DNA of 64,000 bases, taken from positions 1-64,000 of the forward strand of contig NZ_JAMGBG010000059.1 in the NCBI RefSeq assembly GCF_023516595.1, read 5' to 3'. Positions 17,381 to 26,354 of this stretch are shown in pieces (positions within the stretch are counted from its first letter, which is position 1; each line of letters opens with the position of its first letter). Both the position numbers and the translations under genes were made by a program. The stretch comes from Streptomyces neyagawaensis (GTDB taxonomy: Bacteria > Actinomycetota > Actinomycetes > Streptomycetales > Streptomycetaceae). The notes under the pieces were generated by a model. That model saw nothing but the letters and a program-made list of their open reading frames with translations. It was not told where the DNA came from and searched no databases.

Positions 17381-19914
17381 GCGGGGTCTCCTTCGCTGCT
17401 GTCTCTGCCCGTCGCGGGGCCATGGGTGACGCCTCGTCCGGGTGCCCTGCCGCCGCCTCGCGCCCAACCGTCGCGGTAGGACGCCATACGGTCCCGTACG
17501 AGTTCGGGGGTGCGGTCGTCGTCGGCCCCGTGGCCCGGGGCCGGTTCCGGCCTGCCGCTGTGCCGGTCGCGCAGTTGGGGGGCGAGATGGGCCTGCCGTG
17601 TCCGGCGTGGCAGTTCACCGGTGGGGTCCGGCTCCTGCGGGGGACGGTGCTGCCGCAGGGCGGTGACGCCGGGCGGGGGCGGTTCGGGCGGGGCGCCCGC
17701 CGTGGACTCCACGGCGGAGGCCACGGGAGCCATCAGTGCCCGCCGGTCGACGGACTGCTCCACGGGGTCCTGGCGTGGACCGGCGTGCACGCGCGCGTAC
17801 TCCCGTTGCTCGGGCTGCCGCTGTGCCTCGACGGTGGCTCCGAGGGATCGTGCCGTCGTGCCGTTGTGCAGCAGAGCGGTCGGCAGGAGGACCACGGCTG
17901 TGGTGCCGCCGTAGGGAGAGGGCCTCAGATGGACCTTGATGCCGTGGCGGGAGGAGAGTCGGCTCACCACGAACAGTCCGAGACGGTCGCTGTCGAAGAG
18001 GTCGAGGGCTTCCGACTGCTCGATCCTGCGGTTGGCCTCGTCGAGGGTCTCCTTGCCCATGCCGAGTCCGCGGTCCTCGACCTCGACGGCGTACCCGTTG
18101 CCGACGGGTTCCCCGGTGATCCGCACGCGCGTGTGCGGTGGTGAGAACTGGGCGGCGTTCTCGACGAGTTCGGCGAGAAGGTGGATGAGGTCGGCGACGG
18201 CTGCTCCGGCGATCCCCACCTCGGGCAGTTGCCGTACCTCCACGCGCGCGTAGTCCTCGATCTCGGAGACGGCGGCGCGGACGACGTTCGTCAGGGAGAC
18301 CGGCATGCGCCAGGCCCGGCCCGGTGCCGCCCCCGACAGGATGATCAGGCTTTCCGCGTGGCGTCGCATCCGAGTGGTGAGGTGGTCGAGCCGGAAGAGG
18401 TCGCTGAGCTCGTCGGGGTCCTCGGACCTGCGTTCCATGCTGTCGAGGAGGCTCAGCTGACGGTGGACGAGGACCTGGCTGCGGCGGGCGAGGTTGACGA
18501 ACACCCCGGAGATGCCGCCGGCCAGTTCGGCGCGCTCGACCGCGGCGCGCAGGGCGGCCCGGTGGACGACGCGCAGCGCCTCGGCGACCTGGCCGGTCTC
18601 GTCCTCTGCGGCGAGCCCCGGCGGGGCCTCGGCGTCGATGTCGATCTCCTCTCCGGCCCGCAGTTTCCGCATGGCGTGGGGCAGTTTGCGGCGGGCGATC
18701 TCCAGGGCTCCGTTGCGCAGGCTCACCAGCTCGACGACGAGTCCGCGCCCGATGCGTACGGAGATCACGAGCGACGCGGCGACGGCGGCGAGACCGAGGA
18801 GCACGGCGGCACCGGCCGGGGTGAGCAGCGCGCGCGTGAACGGGTCGGCCCGCTCGGCGACGTCGCGCCCGGCGTCGGCCTCGATCCTCCGCATCCCGTC
18901 CCGCACGCGCGTGTGGGCCGACTGCCAGACATCCTCCGGGGCGGCGGTCAGCGCCTTGGTGCCGGGACGGCTTGCGAGCACCTTGTCCTCGACGGCGCTC
19001 AGGTCGGTGTAGGCGGCGCCCTCGGCGAGTTCGCCCCATGCCGCCCGTTCGGGGCCACGGAGGTCGGCGGCAGCGGCTTCGGTCAGGGTGCGGCGGGTGC
19101 CCGCGGCGCCGACGAACAGGCGCAGTCTTTCGCCGTCGAGGGTGCCGGAGGGCCGTGCGCCGGCCAGCAGCGCGTCCTCCTGGGCGAGGGCCTCGGCCGC
19201 GCGGGAGAACTCGAGCAGCACGCGCGCGTCGGAGCCCGCTTCGGCGTCCTGGATGCCGCTGAGGGCGCCGCCCACACCGAAGGCCGTGGCGATGGTCGTG
19301 GTGTACCTCTGGTACGTCTCTGCCCAGCCGCTGCGACGGTCCAGCACCGACGCGCGCAGGGGGCGCAGTCGCTCGGCACCGGAGACGAAGGCCGCGAGCC
19401 GCTCGGCGACCCCGGCGGGCAGGCCGAGTCCGTCGGCGACAGTGTGCCGGCCGCCCAGACGCAGTCGGGCGACCGCGCGATCGGAGGCCCGAGAGCGTGT
19501 CTGCAGGTCGCTCCCGTGTGCGTCGGAGGGCCTCGTGGTGTACCGCACTGCGGCGGCACGCTCGGCCTGGAGCGCGGCGACCGCGTCGGCGACCGGGGCG
19601 CGCACGGAGGCGTCGACGCGCTGGAGCTGCCGAAGCCGGGCGACGTCCTGAGCGGTGGTGACGGTGGCGTACGCCCACAGGGCGAGCAGGGAGACGACGG
19701 GCACCATCAGCAGGCAGATGATCTTGGCTCGGACGGTGCGGGGGCGTATGTGCGGGCGGCCGGCGCGTCTGGGTGGTCCGGTTGTGGGAGAGCCGGTCTC
19801 GTCGGGGGCGAAACCCTCGTCGGCCGGTGGTCCCGCGTGGGCGCGGCGTCCGCGCGCCGCGGGCCGGGGTGGCGTCTCGGCGCCGGTGGTCGAGGTCCTG
19901 CCGGGTGTACGCAT
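17377..19914 (-). CDS. cvnA: Conservon sensor kinase-like protein CvnA
   Basis: An 845-residue membrane protein resembling sensor histidine kinases. A disordered N-terminus is followed by a first membrane helix (ICLLMVPVVSLLALWAYA, about residue 67). A nitrate/sulfonate sensor-like (NIT) extracytoplasmic region of about 260 residues comes next, then a second helix (AAVLLGLAAVAASLVISV) and a HAMP-like segment. The HATPase domain shows the N box (HLLAELVENAAQFSPP) and G boxes (VEDRGLGMGKE, GLGLFVV-like DRLGLFVVSRLSSRHG). The phospho-acceptor region lacks a clear HExxNPL box (HRQLSLLDSMERRSEDPDEL), as is usual in CvnA, and no response regulator is nearby. The long tail is Pro/Arg-rich. The start is ATG 19914 with GAGGAGG directly upstream. 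It heads the four-gene conservon. Confidence 0.93.
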   Translation of the reverse strand: MRTPGRTSTTGAETPPRPAARGRRAHAGPPADEGFAPDETGSPTTGPPRRAGRPHIRPRTVRAKIICLLMVPVVSLLALWAYATVTTAQDVARLRQLQRVDASVRAPVADAVAALQAERAAAVRYTTRPSDAHGSDLQTRSRASDRAVARLRLGGRHTVADGLGLPAGVAERLAAFVSGAERLRPLRASVLDRRSGWAETYQRYTTTIATAFGVGGALSGIQDAEAGSDARVLLEFSRAAEALAQEDALLAGARPSGTLDGERLRLFVGAAGTRRTLTEAAAADLRGPERAAWGELAEGAAYTDLSAVEDKVLASRPGTKALTAAPEDVWQSAHTRVRDGMRRIEADAGRDVAERADPFTRALLTPAGAAVLLGLAAVAASLVISVRIGRGLVVELVSLRNGALEIARRKLPHAMRKLRAGEEIDIDAEAPPGLAAEDETGQVAEALRVVHRAALRAAVERAELAGGISGVFVNLARRSQVLVHRQLSLLDSMERRSEDPDELSDLFRLDHLTTRMRRHAESLIILSGAAPGRAWRMPVSLTNVVRAAVSEIEDYARVEVRQLPEVGIAGAAVADLIHLLAELVENAAQFSPPHTRVRITGEPVGNGYAVEVEDRGLGMGKETLDEANRRIEQSEALDLFDSDRLGLFVVSRLSSRHGIKVHLRPSPYGGTTAVVLLPTALLHNGTTARSLGATVEAQRQPEQREYARVHAGPRQDPVEQSVDRRALMAPVASAVESTAGAPPEPPPPGVTALRQHRPPQEPDPTGELPRRTRQAHLAPQLRDRHSGRPEPAPGHGADDDRTPELVRDRMASYRDGWARGGGRAPGRGVTHGPATGRDSSEGDPA

Positions 19915-19968
19915 GGCCTCCTCGCTCGGAGTGGTCTGGGTGTGCCTTCGTGCCGCCGAGGTGCGCTG

Positions 19969-20745
19969 CTAGTGGGCGGCGGCGCTCCCGACGGGCCGTT
20001 GGGCCGACGCGGAGGCCTCGCGTTCCCCGGCCGTCGGCGACAGCGCGACGAACGCCGAGGTGAGGAAGAGATAGGACCCGAGGCCGACGGCGAGGGGGAA
20101 GATGAACTGCATCGCCGTGGCCCCGGGCAGGCTTTCGCCGGAGGGAGCGACCTCCACGCGCACCGCCCACATGGCGGTGTAGTGCATGCTGCTCACCGCG
20201 CCGCCCATCACCAGGGAGGCGACGGTGACCGCGAGGGGCGACCTGATGTTGAGCGCCGCCCACAGTGCGGCGGTGGCCGCGACGACGGCGATCACGACGG
20301 AGAGCGCGACGAGCGCCGGGTCGTAGGTCACCTCGCCGTGCATCCGCACCGCCGCCATGCCCAGGTAGTGCATGCTGGCGACGCCCAGTCCGGTGGTGAG
20401 ACCGCCGAGAAGAAGCGCCCGTCCGCGGTTGCGGCTGTAGCCGACGGCGAAGACTCCGCCGCAGACGACGGCCATGGCGACGAGCAGGCTGAGGATGGTC
20501 AACGGCACGTCGTAGCGGAGTTCGGTGCCGCTCACACCGAAGCCGAGCATGGCCACGAAGTGCATGGTCCAGATGCCGGTGCCGATCGCGGACGCGGCGG
20601 TGACGAGCCAGTTGCGGCGGGCGCGGCCGGTGGCAGCCAGCGCACGGACGGTGCAACGCAGTCCGAGTGCCGCGCCCATGCAGGCCATCACGTACGACAG
20701 CACGGGGGTCAGCCAGCCGAAGGTGGCGTGGTCCAGGTGTCCCAT
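19969..20745 (-). CDS. MHYT-domain integral membrane sensor
   Basis: A 258-residue protein with about seven predicted membrane helices. It carries three copies of the MHYT motif at the outer ends of helices: WTMHFVAM (about residue 60), ASMHYLGM (about 123) and SSMHYTAM (about 188). The Met/His residues are proposed to bind copper and sense a diatomic gas (oxygen, CO or NO). Normally MHYT is fused to GGDEF/EAL or kinase outputs; here it stands alone. It is 54 bases upstream of cvnA on the same strand, so it probably belongs to the conservon operon and may supply its input signal. That coupling is an inference from position. Confidence 0.88.
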   Translation of the reverse strand: MGHLDHATFGWLTPVLSYVMACMGAALGLRCTVRALAATGRARRNWLVTAASAIGTGIWTMHFVAMLGFGVSGTELRYDVPLTILSLLVAMAVVCGGVFAVGYSRNRGRALLLGGLTTGLGVASMHYLGMAAVRMHGEVTYDPALVALSVVIAVVAATAALWAALNIRSPLAVTVASLVMGGAVSSMHYTAMWAVRVEVAPSGESLPGATAMQFIFPLAVGLGSYLFLTSAFVALSPTAGEREASASAQRPVGSAAAH

Positions 20746-20888
20746 GGCTCCGGGACGCTAGTGGGAGCACAGGTGCACGAAGGGGGCGCATTTCGAAAAG
20801 TGGTGGAAGGTGGCGCATAAATGCGTCGGAACGATCGCCTTACGTTCGAACATGCACACCGCCCCCGCTCACCCGACGGTGGGGGATC

Positions 20889-21497
20889 ATGCGGAGCATG
20901 AGCGACGACCACACCCACGTCCAGGAGTTCTTCACGGCACGGGCCGCCGACTGGGACGCCCGGTTCCCCGACGACGGGCCTGCCTACGCCGCCGCCGTCG
21001 CCGACCTCGGCCTGCGGCCGGGTGACCGGGTGCTCGACGCGGGCTGCGGCACGGGTCGGGCCCTGCCGCCGCTACGGGCGGCCGTGGGACCCTCCGGCGT
21101 GATCCTCGGGGCGGATCTGACCCCGGCGATGCTGGAGGCCGGCGTACGAGCCGGGCGGCACCTCGACGGGCAGCTGCTGCTCACGGACGTGGCGGCACTG
21201 CCGTTGCGCACGGGGTCCCTGGACGCGGTGTTCGCCGCGGGGCTCATCGCACATCTCGCGGACCCGGCGGGGAATCTCCGGGAGCTCGCGCGGGTGGTCC
21301 GGCCGGGCGGAACGTTGGCGCTCTTCCACCCGATCGGCAGGGCCGCGCTCGCGGCGCGCCAGGGGCGGCAGATCACCCCGGCCGATCTCCGGGCGGAGGC
21401 GAACCTCGGCCCGCTGCTGACCGGTTCGGGCTGGCGCATGACGTCGTACGTCGACGAGGACAGCCGATTCCTCGCGCTCGCCGTACGCACCGCCTGA
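20889..21497 (+). CDS. Class I SAM-dependent methyltransferase
   Basis: A 202-residue class I methyltransferase of the UbiE/Methyltransf_11 kind. Motif I is VLDAGCGTGRALPPL (about residues 45-60) and the acidic end of strand 2 is GADLTPAML. The post-I region includes LLTDVAALPLRTGSLDAVFAAGLIAHLADP, followed by ELARVVRPGGTLALFHPIGR. The substrate is not recognisable. ATG 20889 has GGGGGATC upstream; ATG 20898 (MSDDHTH) with GCGGAGC is an alternative. It is divergent from the MHYT gene, with a promoter region at 20746-20888. No companion gene gives a pathway. Confidence 0.88.
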   Translation: MRSMSDDHTHVQEFFTARAADWDARFPDDGPAYAAAVADLGLRPGDRVLDAGCGTGRALPPLRAAVGPSGVILGADLTPAMLEAGVRAGRHLDGQLLLTDVAALPLRTGSLDAVFAAGLIAHLADPAGNLRELARVVRPGGTLALFHPIGRAALAARQGRQITPADLRAEANLGPLLTGSGWRMTSYVDEDSRFLALAVRTA

Positions 21498-21676
21498 CCC
21501 GCGGCGCAGCCCCTGACCGGCACAGTCCCAAGATCGCGACGTCGCCGCTCGGCCCCGGCCCCGACCCGAGGACGGACCCAGGGACGGACCCTCTTCTGTC
21601 GCCGCGCCTCCGTCGCTACGTTGAGTAGGAACACATGAACGTTATGTGAAGACCGAGATGGGGGAAGGTAGCCCTT

Positions 21677-21973
21677 ATGTTCGACAGGCTCCGTAAGTCC
21701 TTCGACCGGTTCCTCGACTCGACGCGCACCGAAGCGACATCGCAGGGGGAGAAACGCACGCACAACCTGTTCGAGGCGGCGGCCGCCTACATCTCGGCGT
21801 GCGCCGACGACGACCAGGACCGGATCGACGAGACCGTGACCTGGGTGTCGCCGGAGGCGCTGTCGTTCGGCGTCAGCGAGCTGGCGTGTCGTGCGGTCAT
21901 AGCGTTGGCACGTGAGCGGGACGAGTCGCCGCAGACGGTGGCGCGGTCGCTTCTGGGGCTGCCCGCCGCCTGA
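21677..21973 (+). CDS. Small hypothetical protein (98 aa)
   Basis: A 98-residue soluble protein I do not recognise. It looks helical throughout: a basic amphipathic start (MFDRLRKSFDRFLDS), then LFEAAAAYISACADDDQDRIDETVTWVS and LACRAVIALARERDESPQTVARSLLGL. The start is strongly supported by GGGGGAAGG about nine bases before the ATG. The AT-richer segment at 21619-21650 probably contains the promoter. The size and layout resemble a small regulatory or adaptor protein, but no function is proposed. Confidence 0.75.
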   Translation: MFDRLRKSFDRFLDSTRTEATSQGEKRTHNLFEAAAAYISACADDDQDRIDETVTWVSPEALSFGVSELACRAVIALARERDESPQTVARSLLGLPAA

Positions 21974-22109
21974 AGGGGTGAGACGCACCGGTCGATTCGC
22001 CCCTGTCCGGCCGGAACCGCAGCTCTGCGTGGGTTTCACTCTCGTGACAAGCGCCCGCCGGGCGCATTAGGGTGCGCCGACGGACGAGCGAGAGCAATGG
22101 GAGGCCGGC

Positions 22110-22955
22110 ATGGCCGGGACGGACGATGACGCCGTCGCCGCCGGGGACGACGACGCACTGTATGTGCTGACGGCGGTGCTGCTCACGCCCGCGAACTTCC
22201 CCAGCGTACTGGGCGACGACTACCCCGAGGCCTGCGCGGCGCTCGGTCTCGCCCCGCTCGCCGACGGTTACGGGATCGTCCTGGGCCAGGACGGCGACGG
22301 CGCCCGGTGGACGGTCGCGGTGGACGACGTGTCACTGGTCGCCGTGGCTATCGCCTCGTGGGACTGCGGTATGGAGTACGACCTGTCGCCCGACGAGGAC
22401 TCGGTGGTGGCCGCGCTGCCCGGCTGGCCCCTCGCGGTGGCCGTGGCCGCTCCCAATGTGCCGGCTCCGCATGACCCGGACCCGGAAGTCTCCGATCTGC
22501 CGCCGCTGAGCCCGCCGGACACCACGGTCTGGGGGCCCGCACAGCGGCGCCTGGGCGCCGATGAGATCGCGCTGCAGTGGAGCACCTGGCGGGAGCAGAT
22601 CGACGATTCCGCCTTCACCGGACAGAACGGCGCGAGCGCGGCGGCAGCCGGAGACGCCGCCGAATCCGGCCGCGACGAGGGCGGCGTCCGCTCGGGCATC
22701 CGTCGAGTCCTCGCCGAGGCACGCGCCTATGTCGAGTCGCCGCCGCCCCTTGGACGTGTGCGCTCGTCGTTCGCGCCGGGTGACGCGCGGACTCTCCGTG
22801 CCGACGGTCCCGGGTGGTCGATGGTGGCCAGGACCGACGACATCGCCTTCGTCCTTCTCGACGACGAACCGGGGGAAGTGCTCCCGGTGGGGCGGGGCGA
22901 GGAACTGCCCGGCCTCCTGGAGTCCCTCGACAAGATCGCGGTACGCCCCAACTGA
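22110..22955 (+). CDS. Hypothetical protein (281 aa), possibly SMI1/immunity-like
   Basis: A 281-residue acidic soluble protein that I cannot assign. Residues 15-110 alternate predicted helices and strands (LTAVLLTPANFPSVLGDDYPEAC, VAVDDVSLVAVAIASWDCG). A Pro/Asp-rich linker follows near 115-140. A C-terminal region (GVRSGIRRVLAEARAYV, then WSMVARTDDIAFVLLDDEPGE) ends in VLPVGRGEELPGLLESLDKI. The final block is reminiscent of actinobacterial immunity or repressor-type small folds, but this is weak. The start is ATG 22110 with GGGAGG upstream. It is closed by the bidirectional hairpin at 22983-23014. Confidence 0.7.
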   Translation: MAGTDDDAVAAGDDDALYVLTAVLLTPANFPSVLGDDYPEACAALGLAPLADGYGIVLGQDGDGARWTVAVDDVSLVAVAIASWDCGMEYDLSPDEDSVVAALPGWPLAVAVAAPNVPAPHDPDPEVSDLPPLSPPDTTVWGPAQRRLGADEIALQWSTWREQIDDSAFTGQNGASAAAAGDAAESGRDEGGVRSGIRRVLAEARAYVESPPPLGRVRSSFAPGDARTLRADGPGWSMVARTDDIAFVLLDDEPGEVLPVGRGEELPGLLESLDKIAVRPN

Positions 22956-22982
22956 GTGCGGGCTCGCCCCAGACTCTGCCGC

Positions 22983-23014
22983 GTGTCACCGGCCCGGCCG
23001 CGGGCCGGTGACAC
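22983..23014. terminator. Bidirectional hairpin terminator
   Basis: Two perfectly complementary 13-base arms (22983-22995 and 23002-23014) enclose a 6-base loop. The hairpin sits between the converging stops of the 281-aa gene (ends 22955) and the small membrane-protein gene (stop at 23016). It can serve both strands. Confidence 0.85.
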
Positions 23015-23015
23015 C

Positions 23016-23204
23016 TCAACGCCCGAGCTCCTTGCGGCCGACCCGGCGCAGCCTGCGTCGCTGCGAGGGGTCAAGCGTCAAGTACGCGGCCGTGGGGATT
23101 CCCAGGACTATCAGGAGATTGGCCCAGAACGGGAACGGCAACAGGAACAACAGGACGATCCCGATTGCCGCACCCCCCGCGACGATCTTCGTGCTCTTCG
23201 ACAT
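23016..23204 (-). CDS. Small two-helix membrane protein (62 aa)
   Basis: A 62-residue protein made of a short polar start (MSKSTK), a hydrophobic stretch with two membrane spans split by a Pro/Phe turn (GAAIGIVLLFLLPFPFW, then LLIVLGIPTAAYLTL), and a very basic tail (DPSQRRRLRRVGRKELGR) that should face the cytoplasm. The start at 23204 was chosen because AAGGAGG lies 13 bases upstream, with a second GGAG nearer; the frame is open upstream to 23372 but has poor coding character. Function is unknown. It is divergent from the SNF2 gene. Confidence 0.75.
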   Translation of the reverse strand: MSKSTKIVAGGAAIGIVLLFLLPFPFWANLLIVLGIPTAAYLTLDPSQRRRLRRVGRKELGR

Positions 23205-23459
23205 CTCCGTCGCCTCCTTCGCGGCCCGCTGCCGCTCTCTGTCCTGAAAACGGGCTGCCGCTCCCCGCAGTTCCGGACCACGACCCTGACGCAACCCTGA
23301 CTCCGCCCCCGGCGCAACCCTGAGACGCCTTCGACTTTTCTCGGCATCACCCTTACGCCGCGGCTCGACCACCTCGAATCACGCGCCCGGGACGTTTGAA
23401 GTGCGGTACCCTCGGCGATTCCGTATGCAGTAGTCAAATTTGAGGAGTTCAGCATCTCT

Positions 23460-26354
23460 GTGCCGATGAACCTCGCGGCGTCCCCTGCCGATGTCTCCGA
23501 GCTGGCCCGATGTCATGCCGCTTTCGTGGCCGACGACCCGGCCCGCACCGGCCGTTTCGTCTTCCGGCGTACCGATGGCGCGGCGCCTCCGCCCGTCGCG
23601 GTGGGTTCCGCCGGGGAGTCGACGGTCGTCCGGCCCGGCGAGACGGGCGTCGAGCTGGTGACGGTTCCCGTCGTGTCGCTCCCGGTGAGCGCCGCCCTGC
23701 CGGTGCTCACGCGCGCGCGTGCGACGGCGGGCGCCGACCGGTCGACCGTCTTCTGGGGCACCGCCGCCGTCCTGGCCCTGCAACTCGTCGCGCGCGGACT
23801 TCTGTTGCCCGGTGTGACCGCCGCGGGCCATGACGCATGGCGGATCGGCCCACTGCGGGCGGAGGACCTGGAACGGGTCCGCGAGCTGGCGGCGGCGATG
23901 CCGCCGGAGGCGCACGCCGTGCCCGTCGACCACACCGCGCCACTGCGTCTGCCGGACCCCGAGCGGCTGCTGCGCGCGTTCCTCGACACGGTCGCCGACT
24001 CGCTGCCCCGCTCCCCCGCCGCCGCCCTCGCGGCAGGTGGCCCTGCCTTCGCGGCACGGGAACCGCAGTCCGTGCCCGAGCAGCGCGCCTGGGCCACCGA
24101 TGTCGCAGCCGGTCACGACGCGGGGGTTCGCCTGTCGCTGCGCCTGGAGGTCCCCGGACTGGCCTCGGCCGACCCGGACGAGAACCGGTTGTCGTTCCGG
24201 GCCGTCCTCCAGGTGCACAGCGTCAGCGACCCGGCGCTGGTCGCGGACGCCTCCGCCGTGTGGGCCGGTGCCGAGGCGTTCGGCCCGCGCGCGCGGATGG
24301 ACGCCCTGCTCGCGCTGCGCCACGCGGCTCGCGCTTGGGCCCCGCTCTCCCCGCTGCTCTCGGCCGCCGTGCCGGACGCGGTGGATCTCGCCGACGAGGA
24401 GGTCACCGACCTGCTGGGCGAGGGGGCTCGGACGCTGGCCGCCACAGGTGTCGACGTGCACTGGCCCAAGGAGCTGGCACGGACGTTGACCGCCCGCGCG
24501 GTCATCGGTCCGCCGGACGGCGAACAGCACGACGAGCAGGCGGCCGATACAGGCAGCCCCACCACGACCGGTCCCGGTGGGTTCGCCTCCGGCACTCCGT
24601 CGTTCCTGTCGGCCGACGCGCTGCTCACCTTCGACTGGCGGTTCTCGCTGGGCGATCAGCGGCTGACCCGCGAGGAGCTGGACGCGCTCGCGGAGGCGAA
24701 CCGCCCCATGGTGCGTCTGCGTGACCAGTGGGTCCTCGTCGACCCGGAGGAGATCCGCCGCGCCCACGCGCAGCGGGACCACAAGCTGTCCCCGGTCGAC
24801 GCGCTCGGCGCCGCCCTGACGGGCTCCACCGAGATCGACGGACGGATGGTCGACGTGCTGCCCACGGGCTGGCTGGCCACTCTGCGGGAGCGGCTGTCGG
24901 ACCCGGAGGGGCAGGTACCGGTCGGGCAGCCGTCGGGGCTCTCCGCGACCCTGCGCGGCTATCAGCTGCGGGGTCTCGGCTGGCTGGCACGGATGACGTC
25001 GCTGGGGCTGGGCGGCTGCCTCGCGGACGACATGGGGCTCGGCAAGACGATCACCCTGATCGCCCTGCATCTGCACCGGCAGTCCGACGCCTCCTCCGCC
25101 GGCCCCACGCTCGTGGTCTGCCCGGCCTCGCTGATGGGCAACTGGCAGCGTGAGATCGAGAAGTTCGCGCCCGGTGTTCCGGTGCGCCGCTTCCACGGCA
25201 CACGGCGCAGCCTGGACGCGCTGGCGGACGGAGAGTTCGTTCTCACCACGTACGGCACGATGCGGCTCGACGCGTCACGGCTCGGCGACATCCCCTGGGG
25301 CATGGTCGTCGCGGACGAGGCACAGCACGTGAAGAACCCGTACTCGGCCACGGCGAAGGAACTGCGCACCATCGGGGCACGCGCGCGCGTGGCGCTCACG
25401 GGCACGCCGGTGGAGAACAACCTGTCCGAGCTGTGGGCGATCCTCGACTGGACGACCCCGGGGCTCCTCGGCCGGCTCGGCGCCTTCCGCACCCGGTACG
25501 CGCAGGCCGTCGAGGGCAGCCGGGACCCCGCCGCCGCGGAGCGGCTCGCCCGCCTCGTACGGCCGTTCCTGCTGCGGCGCCGCAAGTCGGATCCGGGCAT
25601 CGCCCCGGAACTGCCGCCGAAGACCGAGACGGACCGCGCCGTGTCGCTGACCAGGGAGCAGGTGGGCCTGTACGAGGCATTGGTCCGCGAGACGATGGCG
25701 GAGATCGCCCGGGCCGACGGCATGGAACGGCGCGGACTGATCGTGAAGCTGTTCACCGGGCTCAAGCAGATCTGCAATCACCCGGCGCAGTTCCTCAAGG
25801 AGGAGCGGCCCCGGATCGCCGGCCGGTCGGGGAAGTTGGAGCTGCTGGACGAACTGCTGGACACCATCCTCTCCGAAGGGGCGAGCGTGCTGGTGTTCAC
25901 GCAGTACGTGGGGATGGCGCGGCTCCTGGAGCGCCATCTGGCGGCGCGTGGCGTGCCGACGCGGTTCCTGCACGGCGGCACATCGATCCCGGAGCGCGAG
26001 GCGATGGTCGAGAGCTTCCAGAAGGGAGGAGTGCCCGTCTTCCTGCTGTCGCTGAAGGCGGCCGGTACCGGTCTGAACCTGACCCGCGCCGAGCATGTCG
26101 TGCACTACGACCGCTGGTGGAACCCCGCCGTCGAGGCCCAGGCGACCGACCGGGCCTACCGCATCGGCCAGACGCGGCCGGTGCAGGTGCACCGGCTGAT
26201 CGCGGAGGGCACCATCGAGGACCGCGTCGCGGACATGCTGGTCCGCAAGCGTGCGTTGGCCGAGGCGGTGCTCGGTTCCGGCGACACGGCCCTCACCGAA
26301 CTGTCCGACGCCGAACTGTCCGACCTGGTGGAACTGCGAGGGGACGCACGATGA
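23460..26354 (+). CDS. SNF2-family DEAD/DEAH-like ATPase
   Basis: A 964-residue Swi2/Snf2-family ATPase (RapA/HepA-like bacterial group). The N-terminal 480 residues carry the bacterial SNF2-associated domain. The helicase core begins YQLRGLGWLARM. Walker A is DDMGLGKT (about residue 523), followed by VVCPASLMGNWQREI, Walker B DEAQ (about residue 619), and LTGTPVENNLSELW. The C-terminal lobe has VFTQYVGM, FLLSLKAAGTGLNLT and the arginine-finger block DRAYRIGQTRPVQVHRL. Such ATPases translocate on double-stranded DNA and strip or remodel bound proteins. The start is GTG 23460; an ATG two codons on is also possible. GAGGAG lies 12 bases upstream. It overlaps the SWIM gene by ATGA, a recurring bacterial pair. 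Confidence 0.94.
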   Translation: MPMNLAASPADVSELARCHAAFVADDPARTGRFVFRRTDGAAPPPVAVGSAGESTVVRPGETGVELVTVPVVSLPVSAALPVLTRARATAGADRSTVFWGTAAVLALQLVARGLLLPGVTAAGHDAWRIGPLRAEDLERVRELAAAMPPEAHAVPVDHTAPLRLPDPERLLRAFLDTVADSLPRSPAAALAAGGPAFAAREPQSVPEQRAWATDVAAGHDAGVRLSLRLEVPGLASADPDENRLSFRAVLQVHSVSDPALVADASAVWAGAEAFGPRARMDALLALRHAARAWAPLSPLLSAAVPDAVDLADEEVTDLLGEGARTLAATGVDVHWPKELARTLTARAVIGPPDGEQHDEQAADTGSPTTTGPGGFASGTPSFLSADALLTFDWRFSLGDQRLTREELDALAEANRPMVRLRDQWVLVDPEEIRRAHAQRDHKLSPVDALGAALTGSTEIDGRMVDVLPTGWLATLRERLSDPEGQVPVGQPSGLSATLRGYQLRGLGWLARMTSLGLGGCLADDMGLGKTITLIALHLHRQSDASSAGPTLVVCPASLMGNWQREIEKFAPGVPVRRFHGTRRSLDALADGEFVLTTYGTMRLDASRLGDIPWGMVVADEAQHVKNPYSATAKELRTIGARARVALTGTPVENNLSELWAILDWTTPGLLGRLGAFRTRYAQAVEGSRDPAAAERLARLVRPFLLRRRKSDPGIAPELPPKTETDRAVSLTREQVGLYEALVRETMAEIARADGMERRGLIVKLFTGLKQICNHPAQFLKEERPRIAGRSGKLELLDELLDTILSEGASVLVFTQYVGMARLLERHLAARGVPTRFLHGGTSIPEREAMVESFQKGGVPVFLLSLKAAGTGLNLTRAEHVVHYDRWWNPAVEAQATDRAYRIGQTRPVQVHRLIAEGTIEDRVADMLVRKRALAEAVLGSGDTALTELSDAELSDLVELRGDAR

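Noticed and set aside
17615..20818. A 1067-codon minus-strand open frame overlapping cvnA and the MHYT gene
   Set aside because: It is in another frame of the same strand as two well-supported genes and is composed mainly of Arg, Pro and Gly.
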